Positions 8,014 to 17,425 of a stretch of 64,000 nucleotides of DNA are shown here, in pieces (positions within the stretch are counted from its first letter, which is position 1; every line of letters begins with the position of its first letter). The notes beneath the pieces are model-generated. The model was given only the letters and a program-made list of their open reading frames with translations, did not search any database and was not told where the DNA came from. The stretch comes from PFJX01 sp964466195. GTDB taxonomy: Bacteria > Pseudomonadota > Gammaproteobacteria > Burkholderiales > Thiobacillaceae. The stretch is taken from contig CAYXMQ010000016.1 in the NCBI GenBank assembly GCA_964466195.1, forward strand, positions 13,235 through 77,234, given 5' to 3'. A program made the translations under genes and the position numbers.

Positions 8014-9228
8014 TTATACCTTGGCGCCGGCCACACCCACCGCGCCCCACGTGGTGCGCCAGCGCGTCTTCACCGCGGTCAGGCCGAGCAGGGCGACGAT
8101 GCACAGCGCGGCGAAGATCAGAAAGCCGGCCTGGTAGTCGCCGGTCAGGCCCTTGGAGAAGCCCAGGCTGGAGGCCAGATAGAAGCCGCCGATGCCGCCG
8201 GCCATGCCGACCAGTCCGGTCATGACCCCGATTTCCTTGCGGAAGCGCTGCGGCACCAGCTGGAACACCGCGCCGTTGCCCATGCCCAGGCTGAGCATCG
8301 CGACGACGAAGGCGGCCAGCGCCAGCCATTGGCTGGGCAGGCCGAAGCTCACCGTGGCGAGGGACAGCGATGCGATCAGATACATCGCGGTCAGCGAACG
8401 CACGCCGCCGATGCGGTCCGCCACCACGCCGCCGATCGGCCGCACCAGGGAGCCGGCAAACACGCAGGCGGCGGTGAAATAACCGGCCACCACCGGCGGC
8501 AGGCCGTATTGGTCGTTGAAATAGATGGTCAGGCTGGAGGCCAGGCCGACGAAACCGCCGAAGGTGACCGAGTAGAAGAACATGAACCACCAGGCATCCT
8601 TGTCCTTCAGGATATGGGCGTATTCGGCAAAGGTCTTCGGCGGCGGGCAATCCGGCGCGTCCTTGGCGAACACCAGATAAATCACGAACACGATGGACAG
8701 CGGAATCAGCACCAGGCCGAACACGTTGCCCCAGCCGAAGGCCAGCGCCAGGCCGGGGGCGAACAGCGCCGCCAGCACCGTGCCGGAATTGCCGGCGCCG
8801 GCGATGCCCAGCGCCGCACCCTGATGCTGCGGCGGATACCAGCGCGAGGCCAGCGGCAGCGCCACCGCGAAGGCCGCCCCGGCGAAGCCGAGCACGACGC
8901 CCAGCAACAGCACCTGCTGAAAGCTGTGGATGCCGCCCAGCCAGGCGGTGGCCAGACCGGCCATGACGATGATCTGGCCGACGACGCCGGCCATCTTGGG
9001 CTTGATCTGGTCGACCAGCACGCCCATGACGATGCGCAGCAACGCGCCCGCCAGCACCGGCGTGGCCACCATCAGCCCCTTCTGCGCCGGCGTGAGTTGC
9101 AAGTCGGCGGCAATCTGCACGCCCATCGGCCCCAGCAACACCCAGACCATGAAGGCGATGTCGAAATAGAGAAAGGCGGACAACAACGTGGGGGGGTGGC
9201 CGGATTGCCAGAATGCTTTGTTCATCAT
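8014..9228 (-). CDS. NarK/NasA-type nitrate/nitrite MFS transporter
   Basis: The 404-aa polytopic protein of the major facilitator superfamily has about 12 helices. Features of the nitrate/nitrite porter branch include FDIAFMVWVLLGPMG in helix 1, GNSGTVLAALFAPGLA in helix 5 and GMAGGIGGFYLA later on; the Gly-rich helices are the nitrate signature region. It would import nitrate or export nitrite. GGGAG precedes the ATG. It lies downstream of nasA, so the operon has two nitrate uptake systems, an ABC and an MFS type. Confidence 0.88.
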   Translation of the reverse strand: MMNKAFWQSGHPPTLLSAFLYFDIAFMVWVLLGPMGVQIAADLQLTPAQKGLMVATPVLAGALLRIVMGVLVDQIKPKMAGVVGQIIVMAGLATAWLGGIHSFQQVLLLGVVLGFAGAAFAVALPLASRWYPPQHQGAALGIAGAGNSGTVLAALFAPGLALAFGWGNVFGLVLIPLSIVFVIYLVFAKDAPDCPPPKTFAEYAHILKDKDAWWFMFFYSVTFGGFVGLASSLTIYFNDQYGLPPVVAGYFTAACVFAGSLVRPIGGVVADRIGGVRSLTAMYLIASLSLATVSFGLPSQWLALAAFVVAMLSLGMGNGAVFQLVPQRFRKEIGVMTGLVGMAGGIGGFYLASSLGFSKGLTGDYQAGFLIFAALCIVALLGLTAVKTRWRTTWGAVGVAGAKV

Positions 9229-9452
9229 GCGCTCCCGAGTGCGTCAAAAAGATGAGTGAATAAAGCAGGAGTCGTGCCATGCACCGAAAACGGCGCTGTG
9301 GCTGGGTTTTTACCGGGGCGTCGGGCCATGCATGCCTTGTTCGGGTGCGTGCGCCGCGATTTATGCACCCAAACGAGGCGGGCCGGCCCAAAACGGTGCC
9401 GCTCGGCCGGTTTTTCGGTGATTACCGGCGGGCCCGCGAGCGGGTACGGGCG

Positions 9453-12086
9453 TCAGGCCGTGGCCAGCAGTTTTTTCAGTTCCGGGATGCAGGAGCCGCA
9501 GTTGCTGCCCGCCTTCAGCTTGATGCCCAGCGCTTCGACCGAATCCGCGCCCTGGCCGATCGCCTGTTTCAGGTCGTTCTCGCCGACGCCGAAGCAGGCG
9601 CAGACGATGCGGCCGCAGTCCGGCACGGCTTGGCTGGGGTGGCCCATCAGCAGCGCGGCGCGCTCGGCGTCGTCGAGGGTGGTCTTTTCGAATAGCCCTT
9701 CCAGCCAGTGCCGCGGCGGCAAGGCGCTGACATTCCGGTCGAAGAAGGCCACCAGCTCGATGCGGCCTTCGTGCAGCTGCGCCATGCGGTAGCGGTTCTC
9801 GGCGCCGTCGCGCAGTTCGATCCAGTCGCCGCTGGGGCCGAACTGCTGTCGCAGTTGCCGGGGCCACAGGCAATCGCTCTCGGCGCCGGCCAGTTCATGC
9901 CGCCAGCAGGCTTTGCCGCGCACCTGCACCCAGTATTCGGCGGCCTGGCAGGCGATGCGCCGGCGCGCCAGCACGAAGCCGTGCCAGGTGGCCGCATAGG
10001 GTTCCACCGCCACCGGCGAGTGTTTGAACTCCGGTTGCCCGGAGATTTCATCGGTGACCGCATGGACCAGCGCATCGACGCGCGCCTTGGCGGCATTCTG
10101 GTTGCTCCAGTGGATCGGTGCGAACACCGAGCCGGGGCGTTGATCGGCGCTGTCCAGCACGCGCGCCAGCATGTCGCCGCGGCCGTTGCGCACGCGTGCG
10201 AGCCCGCCCGGCGTGAGCGCTGCGCGCAGCAGGTCGGCGGGGTGCATCTCGATATAGGGCTCGCCGATGTGGGCGAGCAGTTTGGCGGCCTTGCCGCTGC
10301 GGCTCATCGTGTGCCATTGGTCGCGGATGCGGCCGGTGTTGAAGATGAAGGGCTGGCTGGCGTTGACCGGCGTCGCCGGGCCGCGCGGCGGCCGCGCGAT
10401 CAGGCGGGCCTTGTGGTGGCCGGTGAAAAAGCGGCCCTGCCCGAACAGACGCGGCGTGCCACGGCCGTCGGCGGCCACCGGCCATTGCACCGGAGCCAGC
10501 GCGTCATAGCCTGCCGGCGTCAGCCGGCTCAGGCCGGCGAGGTTGAAGTCGCGCGCGCCGTCGTTCTCGAACGCCGACAGCGCGGCGTGCTCGCGGAAGA
10601 TTTCCGCCGGCCCGTTGAACGCGAAGGCTTGCGCGTGCCCCATGCGCCGCGCCACTTCATTGACGATCCACCAATCCGGTTGCGCCTCGCCGGGCAAGGG
10701 CAGGAAGCGGCGCTGGCGCGAAATGCGGCGCTCCGAATTGGTCACCGTGCCGTCCTTCTCGCCCCAGGCGGCGGCGGGCAGCAGCACCTGCGCGAGTTGC
10801 GCGGTATCGGTATGGCGGGTGGTATCGGACACGACGACGAATTTGCACTGTTTCAGCGCCGCCACTACCCGGTCCGCTTCCGGCAGACTGACCGCCGGAT
10901 TGGTCGCCATGATCCAGATCGCCTTGATGCGTCCGCTGCGCACGGCGTCGAACAGCTCGACCGCCTTGAGGCCGGGGCGATGGGTGATGTTGGGCGCGTT
11001 CCAGAAACGGCCGACCCGTTCGATGCATTCCGGCACGATGTCCATGTGCGCCGCCAGCTGGTTGGCCAGGCCGCCGACTTCGCGCCCGCCCATGGCGTTG
11101 GGCTGGCCGGTGATCGAAAACGGCGAGGCGCCGGGTAGGCCGACCCGTCCGCTGGCCAGATGCACGTTGAGGATGGCGTTGACCTTGTCGACGCCGGAAG
11201 AGGATTGGTTGATGCCTTGGGAGAACACGGTCACGCTGCGCGGCGTTTGCGTGAACAGACGGTAGAACTCGGCCACATCGGCCACGGCCAGACCGCATTG
11301 CGCCGCGACCTTGGCAATGTCGAGGCCGCTGACTTCTTCCAGCGCGACGCCGAAACCCTCGACATGGTTTTCCAGATAGCTCCAGTCGATGCCGTCCTCT
11401 TTGCGCAAGTGGTTGAGCAGGCCGTTGAACAGCCAGGCGTCCGCACCCGGCTTGATCGCCAGATGCAGGTCCGCCAGGTCGCAGGTCGCGGTGCGGCGCG
11501 GGTCGATCACGACGATCTTCATGCCAGGACGCGCCTTCTTGGCGGCGACCAGACGCTGAAACACCACCGGATGCGCCCAGGCGGTGTTGGAACCGGCGAG
11601 CACGACCAGATCGGCGATGTCCAGGTCTTCGTAGCAGCCCGGTACGGTGTCGCTGCCGAAGGCGCGCTTGTGGCCGGCCACCGCGGACGACATGCACAGG
11701 CGCGAATTGGTGTCGATGTTGCCGCTGCCGATGTAACCCTTCATCAGCTTGTTGGCGACGTAATAGTCCTCGGTCAGCAACTGGCCGGAGACATAGAACG
11801 CGACGGCGTCGGGGCCGTGTTCGGCGATCACCTGCTGGAAGCGTTGCGCGACGGTATCGAGCGCGTCGTCCCAGGCCGCCCGGCGGCCGTCGATTTCCGG
11901 GTAGAGCAGGCGATCATCCAAACTCAGTGTTTCCGCGAGCGCCGCGCCCTTGGAGCAGAGGCGGCCCAGGTTGGCGGGATGCTCGGGGTCGCCGCGCACC
12001 GAGTACCCTTCGCCTTCGCAGCTGACCAGAATGCCGCAGCCGACGCCGCAATAGGGGCAGGTGGTGTGGGTCGTGAAGGCTGTCAT
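9453..12086 (-). CDS. nasA: Assimilatory nitrate reductase catalytic subunit
   Basis: The 877-aa cytoplasmic enzyme reduces nitrate to nitrite. The N-terminus has the 4Fe-4S motif CPYCGVGCG, followed by the Mo-bis-MGD core of the molybdopterin oxidoreductase family (NTNSRLCMSSAVAGHKRAFG, TNPAVSLPEAD, QWHTMSRSGKA). The C-terminal ~60 residues are a BFD-like [2Fe-2S] domain (CGRIVCACFG ... GSNCGSCIPELK), as in NasA of Klebsiella. No signal peptide is seen. It is transcribed with the MFS transporter. Its upstream region shows none of the NasT-type terminators seen before nrtA and nirB. Confidence 0.95.
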   Translation of the reverse strand: MTAFTTHTTCPYCGVGCGILVSCEGEGYSVRGDPEHPANLGRLCSKGAALAETLSLDDRLLYPEIDGRRAAWDDALDTVAQRFQQVIAEHGPDAVAFYVSGQLLTEDYYVANKLMKGYIGSGNIDTNSRLCMSSAVAGHKRAFGSDTVPGCYEDLDIADLVVLAGSNTAWAHPVVFQRLVAAKKARPGMKIVVIDPRRTATCDLADLHLAIKPGADAWLFNGLLNHLRKEDGIDWSYLENHVEGFGVALEEVSGLDIAKVAAQCGLAVADVAEFYRLFTQTPRSVTVFSQGINQSSSGVDKVNAILNVHLASGRVGLPGASPFSITGQPNAMGGREVGGLANQLAAHMDIVPECIERVGRFWNAPNITHRPGLKAVELFDAVRSGRIKAIWIMATNPAVSLPEADRVVAALKQCKFVVVSDTTRHTDTAQLAQVLLPAAAWGEKDGTVTNSERRISRQRRFLPLPGEAQPDWWIVNEVARRMGHAQAFAFNGPAEIFREHAALSAFENDGARDFNLAGLSRLTPAGYDALAPVQWPVAADGRGTPRLFGQGRFFTGHHKARLIARPPRGPATPVNASQPFIFNTGRIRDQWHTMSRSGKAAKLLAHIGEPYIEMHPADLLRAALTPGGLARVRNGRGDMLARVLDSADQRPGSVFAPIHWSNQNAAKARVDALVHAVTDEISGQPEFKHSPVAVEPYAATWHGFVLARRRIACQAAEYWVQVRGKACWRHELAGAESDCLWPRQLRQQFGPSGDWIELRDGAENRYRMAQLHEGRIELVAFFDRNVSALPPRHWLEGLFEKTTLDDAERAALLMGHPSQAVPDCGRIVCACFGVGENDLKQAIGQGADSVEALGIKLKAGSNCGSCIPELKKLLATA

Positions 12087-12439
12087 GCCGAGAGGAATAG
12101 CAACTCCCGTGCCATGCAGCCGTGCACCGGGATGCGCCCTGGTCGGGAATTTCGTAGCGCCGGGGTTGAATCAGGAAAGGCTGTCGAATCAATGGCGTAT
12201 AGCGCAATCCCGGCAGGTTTTCGGCTATGCGCGCGCCATCACGGGGCGCTATCGCACGGCGCCGTTGGCAAGCGGGCACCAGGCTAGTGCGGCGACGCAC
12301 CAGGAAATCACGCAGCGTGCATGAAAAGCGGGCATCGGATGAGCCTGCCTGGAATGGAAATCCGCCTGCACCGAACCTGTCTCGGCGGCGAGGCGCTTCG
12401 ACAGGCCGAGCCCGTCGAAGCGGTTACATCAGTGCCGCC
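12087..12439. other. Gap between nasA and fccB without genes
   Basis: About 350 bases separate nasA from fccB. The only clear structure is the inverted repeat at its fccB end (12394-12422). The nasA promoter should lie here, but I could not place it. Confidence 0.6.
12394..12422. terminator. Inverted repeat downstream of fccB
   Basis: CGCTTCGAC (12394-12402) pairs with GTCGAAGCG (12414-12422) around an 11-base loop, just after the fccB stop. There is no T-run, so it may stabilise the mRNA or act as a weak terminator. The core resembles the TTCGACAGGC-type palindromes scattered in many proteobacterial genomes. Confidence 0.5.
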
Positions 12440-13744
12440 TCAGACTTTCAGATTGAGCGTATCGGCCCAGATGTTCTTGCCCCAGGAATCCATGTACTTC
12501 ATCTCCGCCTCGCTTTCCTCCTTGGAGACGCCCTTGTCGGGTAGCGTCTGGGAGACCATCTTGAAGTCCTGGTCGGCGCGGAACACCATGGCCACGTGCA
12601 TGGCCGTGCTCGCCGAGGTGGCCGAGAAGCAGGTGTTGGTGATCACCGGGGCGATCACCAGCGGCCGGCCGTTCAGCAACTCCACCAGCGCGGCGGCGCA
12701 CATCTTGCCGGTGTTGTTGGCCACTGCGCCCGCCTTGGGCATGTTCGACTCGGCGGAATCGCCCAGGATGTGCACATTCGGCACCGTCTTCGACTCGTAG
12801 CTGCGGAAATCCACCGGACACCAGGCCTGCTTGCCTTCGGCCGGGCGGGCGCCGGCCAGCTCGGTCAACTTGGCCGCGCGCATCGGCGGGATCACGTTGA
12901 TGACGTCGCCCTTGATGTCGTCGAATTCCAGCGAGATGGTCTTGCTGGTGGCGTTGACCTTCAGCGCCTTGCTGCTGGGGTGGTAGTCGATCAGGCTTTC
13001 CGGCGTGCCGAAACCGTAATGCTTCTTCCAGGCGGCCATGAACAGGCCTTTCTTGGAAACGATATCGGCATTGGCGTCGAGCACGATGACCTTGGCACGG
13101 GGCTTGTTCTTCTTGAAGTAGTCGGCGACCAGACAGACCCGCTCGTAGGGTCCGGGCGGGCAGCGATACGGCGTCGGCGGCGTGGCGATGACGAAGACGC
13201 CGCCATCGGGCATGGCCTCCAGCTGCTTGCGCAGCGCGACGGTCTGCGGGCCGGCCTTCCAGCCGTGCATGACGGTCTTGCGCGCCTCGGCGTCGTAGCC
13301 TTCGATCTTGTCGTATTGCAGCTCGATGCCGCCCGACAGCACCAGACGGTCGTAGCTGAGGTTGCGTCCGGAGGCGGTGCGCAGCGTGCGCGCGTTGGCG
13401 TCGATGCCGACCACGGTGTCGTGGATGAAGTTGTCCACCAGCTTCTTCAGGCCATCGTAAGAGAAGGTCAGGTCATCGATGTTGCGGGCGCCGCCGATGA
13501 CCAGATTGGACAACGGGCAGGACACGAACTTCTCGTTGCTCTCGATCAGCGTGACCTCGATGTTGGGGTCCCACAATTTGAGGTACTTGGCGCAGGTGGC
13601 GCCGCCGAAGCCGGCGCCGACCACCACCACTTTGGGTCGTGCGCCACCGATTGCGGTTCCTGCGCAGCCCGCGAGCGTGCTCAGGCCGGCTGCACCCGCA
13701 GCTCCGGCGGAAACTTTAAGAAAGTCACGGCGATTGAATGTCAT
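12440..13744 (-). CDS. fccB: Flavocytochrome c sulfide dehydrogenase, flavoprotein subunit
   Basis: The 434-aa FAD protein oxidises sulfide in the periplasm and passes electrons to its cytochrome c partner. A Tat signal (RRDFLKVSAGAAGAAG) precedes the FAD-binding fold (KVVVVGAGFGGATCAKYL). VSCPLSN and CPPGPYERVC contain the conserved cysteines, one of which binds FAD covalently and two of which form the redox disulfide in the family. The C-terminal part (HILGDSAESNMPKAGAVANN, CFSATS) is typical of FCSD. It follows the cytochrome gene. GGAG precedes the ATG. Confidence 0.92.
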   Translation of the reverse strand: MTFNRRDFLKVSAGAAGAAGLSTLAGCAGTAIGGARPKVVVVGAGFGGATCAKYLKLWDPNIEVTLIESNEKFVSCPLSNLVIGGARNIDDLTFSYDGLKKLVDNFIHDTVVGIDANARTLRTASGRNLSYDRLVLSGGIELQYDKIEGYDAEARKTVMHGWKAGPQTVALRKQLEAMPDGGVFVIATPPTPYRCPPGPYERVCLVADYFKKNKPRAKVIVLDANADIVSKKGLFMAAWKKHYGFGTPESLIDYHPSSKALKVNATSKTISLEFDDIKGDVINVIPPMRAAKLTELAGARPAEGKQAWCPVDFRSYESKTVPNVHILGDSAESNMPKAGAVANNTGKMCAAALVELLNGRPLVIAPVITNTCFSATSASTAMHVAMVFRADQDFKMVSQTLPDKGVSKEESEAEMKYMDSWGKNIWADTLNLKV

Positions 13745-13767
13745 GTTGGGTCTCCTTCAGGCACCGG

Positions 13768-14070
13768 TTATTTGTTATTGGCGAACCAGTCGCCCATCGC
13801 CTCGATCTCGGCATCGCTGTAGCCGGCGGCGATCTGATACATCACCGGGGAGGGCTGCGTACCGGCTTTCATCGCCTTCAAGGTGCCGACGAAGCGGGCC
13901 TTGTGCATGCCCGCCAGAGCGGGGATGGCGCTCGTACTCTTGCCGTCCGGGCCGTGGCAATAGGCGCAGTTGGCCGCCATGAAACGCACTGTTTTATCGA
14001 TGCCGTGACCCGAGGCGGCGGCCCCGTGGGTGACAGCAAATAACCAGCAGAACAGCAGTACTTTTTTCAT
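13768..14070 (-). CDS. fccA: Flavocytochrome c sulfide dehydrogenase, cytochrome subunit
   Basis: The 100-aa monoheme cytochrome has a signal peptide (MKKVLLFCWLFAVTHGAAAS) and heme motif CAYCH; the distal methionine is probably in SPVMYQIAAGY. The start at 14070 is supported by GGAGGAG 4 bases upstream; an ATG four codons earlier lacks a site. The gene lies 23 bases before fccB, so the two form the sulfide-oxidising complex. Diheme forms exist in other bacteria; this is the short monoheme type. Confidence 0.88.
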   Translation of the reverse strand: MKKVLLFCWLFAVTHGAAASGHGIDKTVRFMAANCAYCHGPDGKSTSAIPALAGMHKARFVGTLKAMKAGTQPSPVMYQIAAGYSDAEIEAMGDWFANNK

Positions 14071-14246
14071 CAGCTCCTCCAAATTGTTAAAGCGAACCCA
14101 GCAGAGATGAGGATTTGGTTGTCCTCATGTGGGTATATTGCTTTAGGGGTTAACGCTGATCAACAAGCAATGGCTAATATGCCCGTTTGATGGGCGATTT
14201 CGGCAGAACGGCAGGCGTCCGGCGAAGCGGTGCGGCCGTCTGCTTG

Positions 14247-14270
14247 CGCCTCGCAAGGCGGGCGTTTTTT
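14247..14270 (+). terminator. Possible terminator-like hairpin upstream of a cytochrome gene
   Basis: CGCCT-CGCA-AGGCG is followed within four bases by six T. It lies on the plus strand in the divergent gap between fccA and the next cytochrome gene. The stem is only 5 bp, so it may be chance. Confidence 0.3.
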
Positions 14271-14342
14271 CTGGCGATACAGAGCCCGATATGCTCTATT
14301 TATATGGCAACGCCTTAGATAAAAGAATGCAGGAGGTGCCCC

Positions 14343-14735
14343 ATGAAAACGCTCGTTGCGGTTCTATCTCTTGTGGCAGGATGCACGGCGCTTACTGCCC
14401 AAGCCGCCGATATTCGGTTCTTTGGCAATGCAGAGAACGGCCGCCGCCTCTACGATGAGAAATGCCTCGGCTGCCATGTGGCTAAAAGCGTCAGCCCCCA
14501 GATTGGAACGGCCATGGCCAAAAACCCGCTCATCAAAGGGCATTCCGATCTCTTGAAACAGGTGTTGTTCTGCAATCATTTGACCAAGACCGGTTTCACG
14601 GCGGAAGAGTCCGAGGATGTCAGCACCTATCTCAGCGCCAAGGTTTACAACCTGGATGAGCAGGTCAAGCAATTGAAACAGCGCATTCAGGAGCTTGAAG
14701 CGCAGAAGAAAGCGCGCGGGGCCGCTGGCGAGTAG
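14343..14735 (+). CDS. Small monoheme cytochrome c-like protein
   Basis: The 130-aa periplasmic protein has a signal peptide (MKTLVAVLSLVAGCTALTAQA) and a single CLGCH heme motif at about residues 41-45. Residues ~100-125 form a charged heptad segment (EQVKQLKQRIQELEAQKK) likely to be a coiled coil. AGGAGG lies 5 bases before the ATG. It is divergent from fccAB and may be a redox partner or an electron carrier for sulfur oxidation, which is inference. The coiled-coil tail on a cytochrome this small is unusual. Confidence 0.82.
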   Translation: MKTLVAVLSLVAGCTALTAQAADIRFFGNAENGRRLYDEKCLGCHVAKSVSPQIGTAMAKNPLIKGHSDLLKQVLFCNHLTKTGFTAEESEDVSTYLSAKVYNLDEQVKQLKQRIQELEAQKKARGAAGE

Positions 14736-14795
14736 TTGCCGCCCGAGGCCGCCCGCCCGGCCTTTTCCGGTGCCTCTTCCTGTCCGGTCATGGCA

Positions 14796-16943
14796 TCAAC
14801 GGCTTTCAGATGCGCCGATCAATGGCGGCCGTGCAGGTCGTGCGGGCTGAGTCGGCGCTGCGTCGGCCAGGACGATGCACAAGGCGGAAGATCGTGTCGG
14901 CCACTCGCCTATTACCAGGTCGGCGGTTTCACGATGCGGAAAGATGAGATAGCTATAAGACCCGTGCGGCATCAATCTGAGCGCCATAGCTTCGGCCGCG
15001 GCGGGGTTGTCGCCGCCCATCCACAGGAGCGGCTGCGGACCTGCATCGGTCGGTCTGCGCGCACTGACCAGCGCGGTTGCCATGTCCCGGCGATAGGTGC
15101 TGCCGGCAATGTGCAACGCCCCGTCATCCAACTGCGCTTCTGCGCGCAGCGCCGCCGCCATGGCTGGGAGAAAGCGGTTCTCCCAGCCAAGCAGCCAGAC
15201 GGCACCTTGATCCGGAAGAGTCGCCAAGTCGATGTCTCGGACTCGCTGGATATGCGGGAAGCGCTGCATCAGGGCGGCAATGAGGCGGTTATGGCGCGCA
15301 CTTGCCTGCGGCGACGCCGACGAAGCGGTGACGAGGGTCAGGCGCGCCGCCTCGAAGGCCTCGCCGATGGTGGCGGGAAACTCCTCCTCGGCCAGCCTGC
15401 GAAAGACGTCGAAGTCGGGGTCGATCTGCAACAGCAAGGGGCGTCCCGGCACCGTGAACGCAAAAGGTTGCTGCGCCTGGGCGGTTTCGATGATTGCGTG
15501 TAGAGGTTCGCCGCTCCCAGCGTAGGTGACCACGGCAGGCAGGCGTAGGAACCGATTTGCAACCGGAGCCGGTTCCTGGACGAGCACTCCGCTCACCCGG
15601 AAAGCGTTTCCTGCCGGCTGGACGGACACATTTTTCACGGCCAGGGATGGCGCTCCGGTCTGGCCAAGCCAGTGCGCAAAGAGAGGCCCGAGATCCTGTC
15701 CGCTCGCCTGTTGCATACTCAGGCGCAGATCCTCCCAGGCGGCGATCTTGAACCGCTTCCGGCTATAAAAATCCCGCAGGGCGCTCAGAAACTCGGCGTC
15801 GCCAAGCTGCCGTCGCAGGCTGTGAAAAAACATCAGCGCCTTGTGATAGCCGATCCCCTCGCTGATGCCGTCATGCCGCATGTGGAATTCCCGTAACGGC
15901 GGCTCACTGGCTTCGTCGACGGAATTCCGGTACTTCCAAAGCGCTTCGCGCCGGAATCGGCCGCCCTCGCCGCGTTGTTCGGCGAACAGGTGGTCGGAAA
16001 GGTAGGTCACCAGCCCTTCGCTCCAGTTGCCGGATTCGAAGTCCGGGTACACGCCGTTTCCGAACCAGTTGTGCAGAATCTCATGGGGATAGGCGCTGTC
16101 GACGAGATGCGGCAGGCGCAGTACGCGCGAACCGATCACTGTGAATGATGGCCTTGCATCGCCGCTTTGCCGGTCGCTCTCGATCAGCGCGAATTTCTCG
16201 TACGGGTAGGGGCCCAGCAGCCGCGAGTACATGGACAGGTAGCGTTCCGCTGCGCGCAGATAGCGATCGGCCAACTCGGGATCCGGCGTGCGCAGAAATG
16301 CGAACACGTCCGTTGCGTCCGTCTTGCGCCGGTACTCGTTGAAGCGGTCCGCAATCAGCCAGATCTGTTCCTGCGGCGTGTCGCTGCGCCATAGAACGGT
16401 AGTGCCGCCGTTGTCTTCGACACGGTGTTCGCTGCGAGACCCCTGGCTCACGGCGGTCCAGCCGGGCGGAAGGGTGACCTGAAGCGAAAAGGTCACCAGA
16501 TCGTTGCCGATGACCGGATACCAGAAATCATCGCGGTTCAGGCTGATCCCCGCCGCTTCACCAGGCGCCGTCGGCAGCTTGCCGGCATAACTCAGCGAGA
16601 AGCCTTTAGCCTGGGGAGGGAGCGTGACATAGAAATGCCCAAACTCGCCCAAAGCGTCAAAAGGCTTGAGCGGCCTCAGCGTTCCATCGGCTTCGATGCA
16701 GGCGGGTTGCAATCGGGCGTCCAGCAGAAAGCTGACCGCTGTGGCATGCCCGGCGCGGTATTCGCCGGGCAGAGAAAGGCGGTCGTGTGCACGCAGTTGC
16801 CGGCTGCCAGGGTCAAGGACGATATGCAGGTCATGGCTGACCTGGCCGGCAACGGCATTGGCCGCCAGCAGCAAGCCGACAAGGGCGGCGTGGACCCAGC
16901 CGGCGTGACGCCTTCGCATCGAGCGCGTGATCGCAGTAGCCAT
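14796..16943 (-). CDS. Secreted M1-family-like metallopeptidase
   Basis: The 715-aa protein begins with a signal peptide (VHAALVGLLLAANAVA). The N-terminal half resembles the M1 aminopeptidase beta domain. The zinc site HEILH is near residue 287 in HEILHNWFGNGVYPDFESGNWSEGL, giving the third ligand in the NWSEGL segment. The classic GAMEN exopeptidase motif is not evident. A C-terminal region of ~240 residues (after LQIDPDFDVFRRLAEEEFPATIGEAF) has no recognised function. It is transcribed toward the cytochrome gene. The physiological substrate is unknown. Confidence 0.78.
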   Translation of the reverse strand: MATAITRSMRRRHAGWVHAALVGLLLAANAVAGQVSHDLHIVLDPGSRQLRAHDRLSLPGEYRAGHATAVSFLLDARLQPACIEADGTLRPLKPFDALGEFGHFYVTLPPQAKGFSLSYAGKLPTAPGEAAGISLNRDDFWYPVIGNDLVTFSLQVTLPPGWTAVSQGSRSEHRVEDNGGTTVLWRSDTPQEQIWLIADRFNEYRRKTDATDVFAFLRTPDPELADRYLRAAERYLSMYSRLLGPYPYEKFALIESDRQSGDARPSFTVIGSRVLRLPHLVDSAYPHEILHNWFGNGVYPDFESGNWSEGLVTYLSDHLFAEQRGEGGRFRREALWKYRNSVDEASEPPLREFHMRHDGISEGIGYHKALMFFHSLRRQLGDAEFLSALRDFYSRKRFKIAAWEDLRLSMQQASGQDLGPLFAHWLGQTGAPSLAVKNVSVQPAGNAFRVSGVLVQEPAPVANRFLRLPAVVTYAGSGEPLHAIIETAQAQQPFAFTVPGRPLLLQIDPDFDVFRRLAEEEFPATIGEAFEAARLTLVTASSASPQASARHNRLIAALMQRFPHIQRVRDIDLATLPDQGAVWLLGWENRFLPAMAAALRAEAQLDDGALHIAGSTYRRDMATALVSARRPTDAGPQPLLWMGGDNPAAAEAMALRLMPHGSYSYLIFPHRETADLVIGEWPTRSSALCIVLADAAPTQPARPARPPLIGASESR

Positions 16944-17065
16944 CTTGGTTCCAGCCCTGCGCCGGCAAAGCAGGCATCAGGCTGGCCATCGTGCCTGGGG
17001 AATTTAAGTCTAGTCGGCCTGAACGCGTTCTTCAGTCTCGGCGCCGGGACTGAAAGCGAGGCGGC

Positions 17066-17404
17066 TTAGCCGGCAGCGATGGCGTCGGCCTCCCGCGTCA
17101 ATGACAGGCTGACGCGTCCGTCCACGACCCGTACCGGGTAGCGCGCCGCGCAACCGACGTCGGGGGCGACGGCGAGGCCGCTGTCGAGGTTGATTTTCCA
17201 GTCGTGCAGCGGACAGGCCACTTTCCTGCCATGCACGATGCCTTGCGACAGCGGGCCGCCCTTGTGCGGGCATTTGTCGCGCAGCGCGAAGACGTCATCG
17301 TCCAGCGTGCGGAACACGGCGATGTCGCCGATAGCGGTCTTGACCACGCGCGCGCCCTGGCGGGGGATGTCTGCGAGCGGGGCGACTTCGATCCAGTCAG
17401 TCAT
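17066..17404 (-). CDS. nirD: Assimilatory nitrite reductase small subunit
   Basis: The 112-aa protein is a Rieske-type [2Fe-2S]-like subunit, with CPHKGGPLSQG and CPLHDW giving the Cys-x-His and Cys-x2-His ligand pairs. It partners NirB in NADH-dependent reduction of nitrite to ammonium. The ATG at 17404 has AAAGGA 7 bases upstream; an ATG at 17422 adds six residues but lacks a site. It directly follows nirB in the same operon. Confidence 0.92.
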   Translation of the reverse strand: MTDWIEVAPLADIPRQGARVVKTAIGDIAVFRTLDDDVFALRDKCPHKGGPLSQGIVHGRKVACPLHDWKINLDSGLAVAPDVGCAARYPVRVVDGRVSLSLTREADAIAAG

Positions 17405-17425
17405 GTTGATGTCCTTTGCCATTCG

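Noticed and set aside
12061..12324. Possible small gene in the nasA-fccB gap
   Set aside because: Open frames there lack ribosome sites, differ on each strand and resemble no protein I know.
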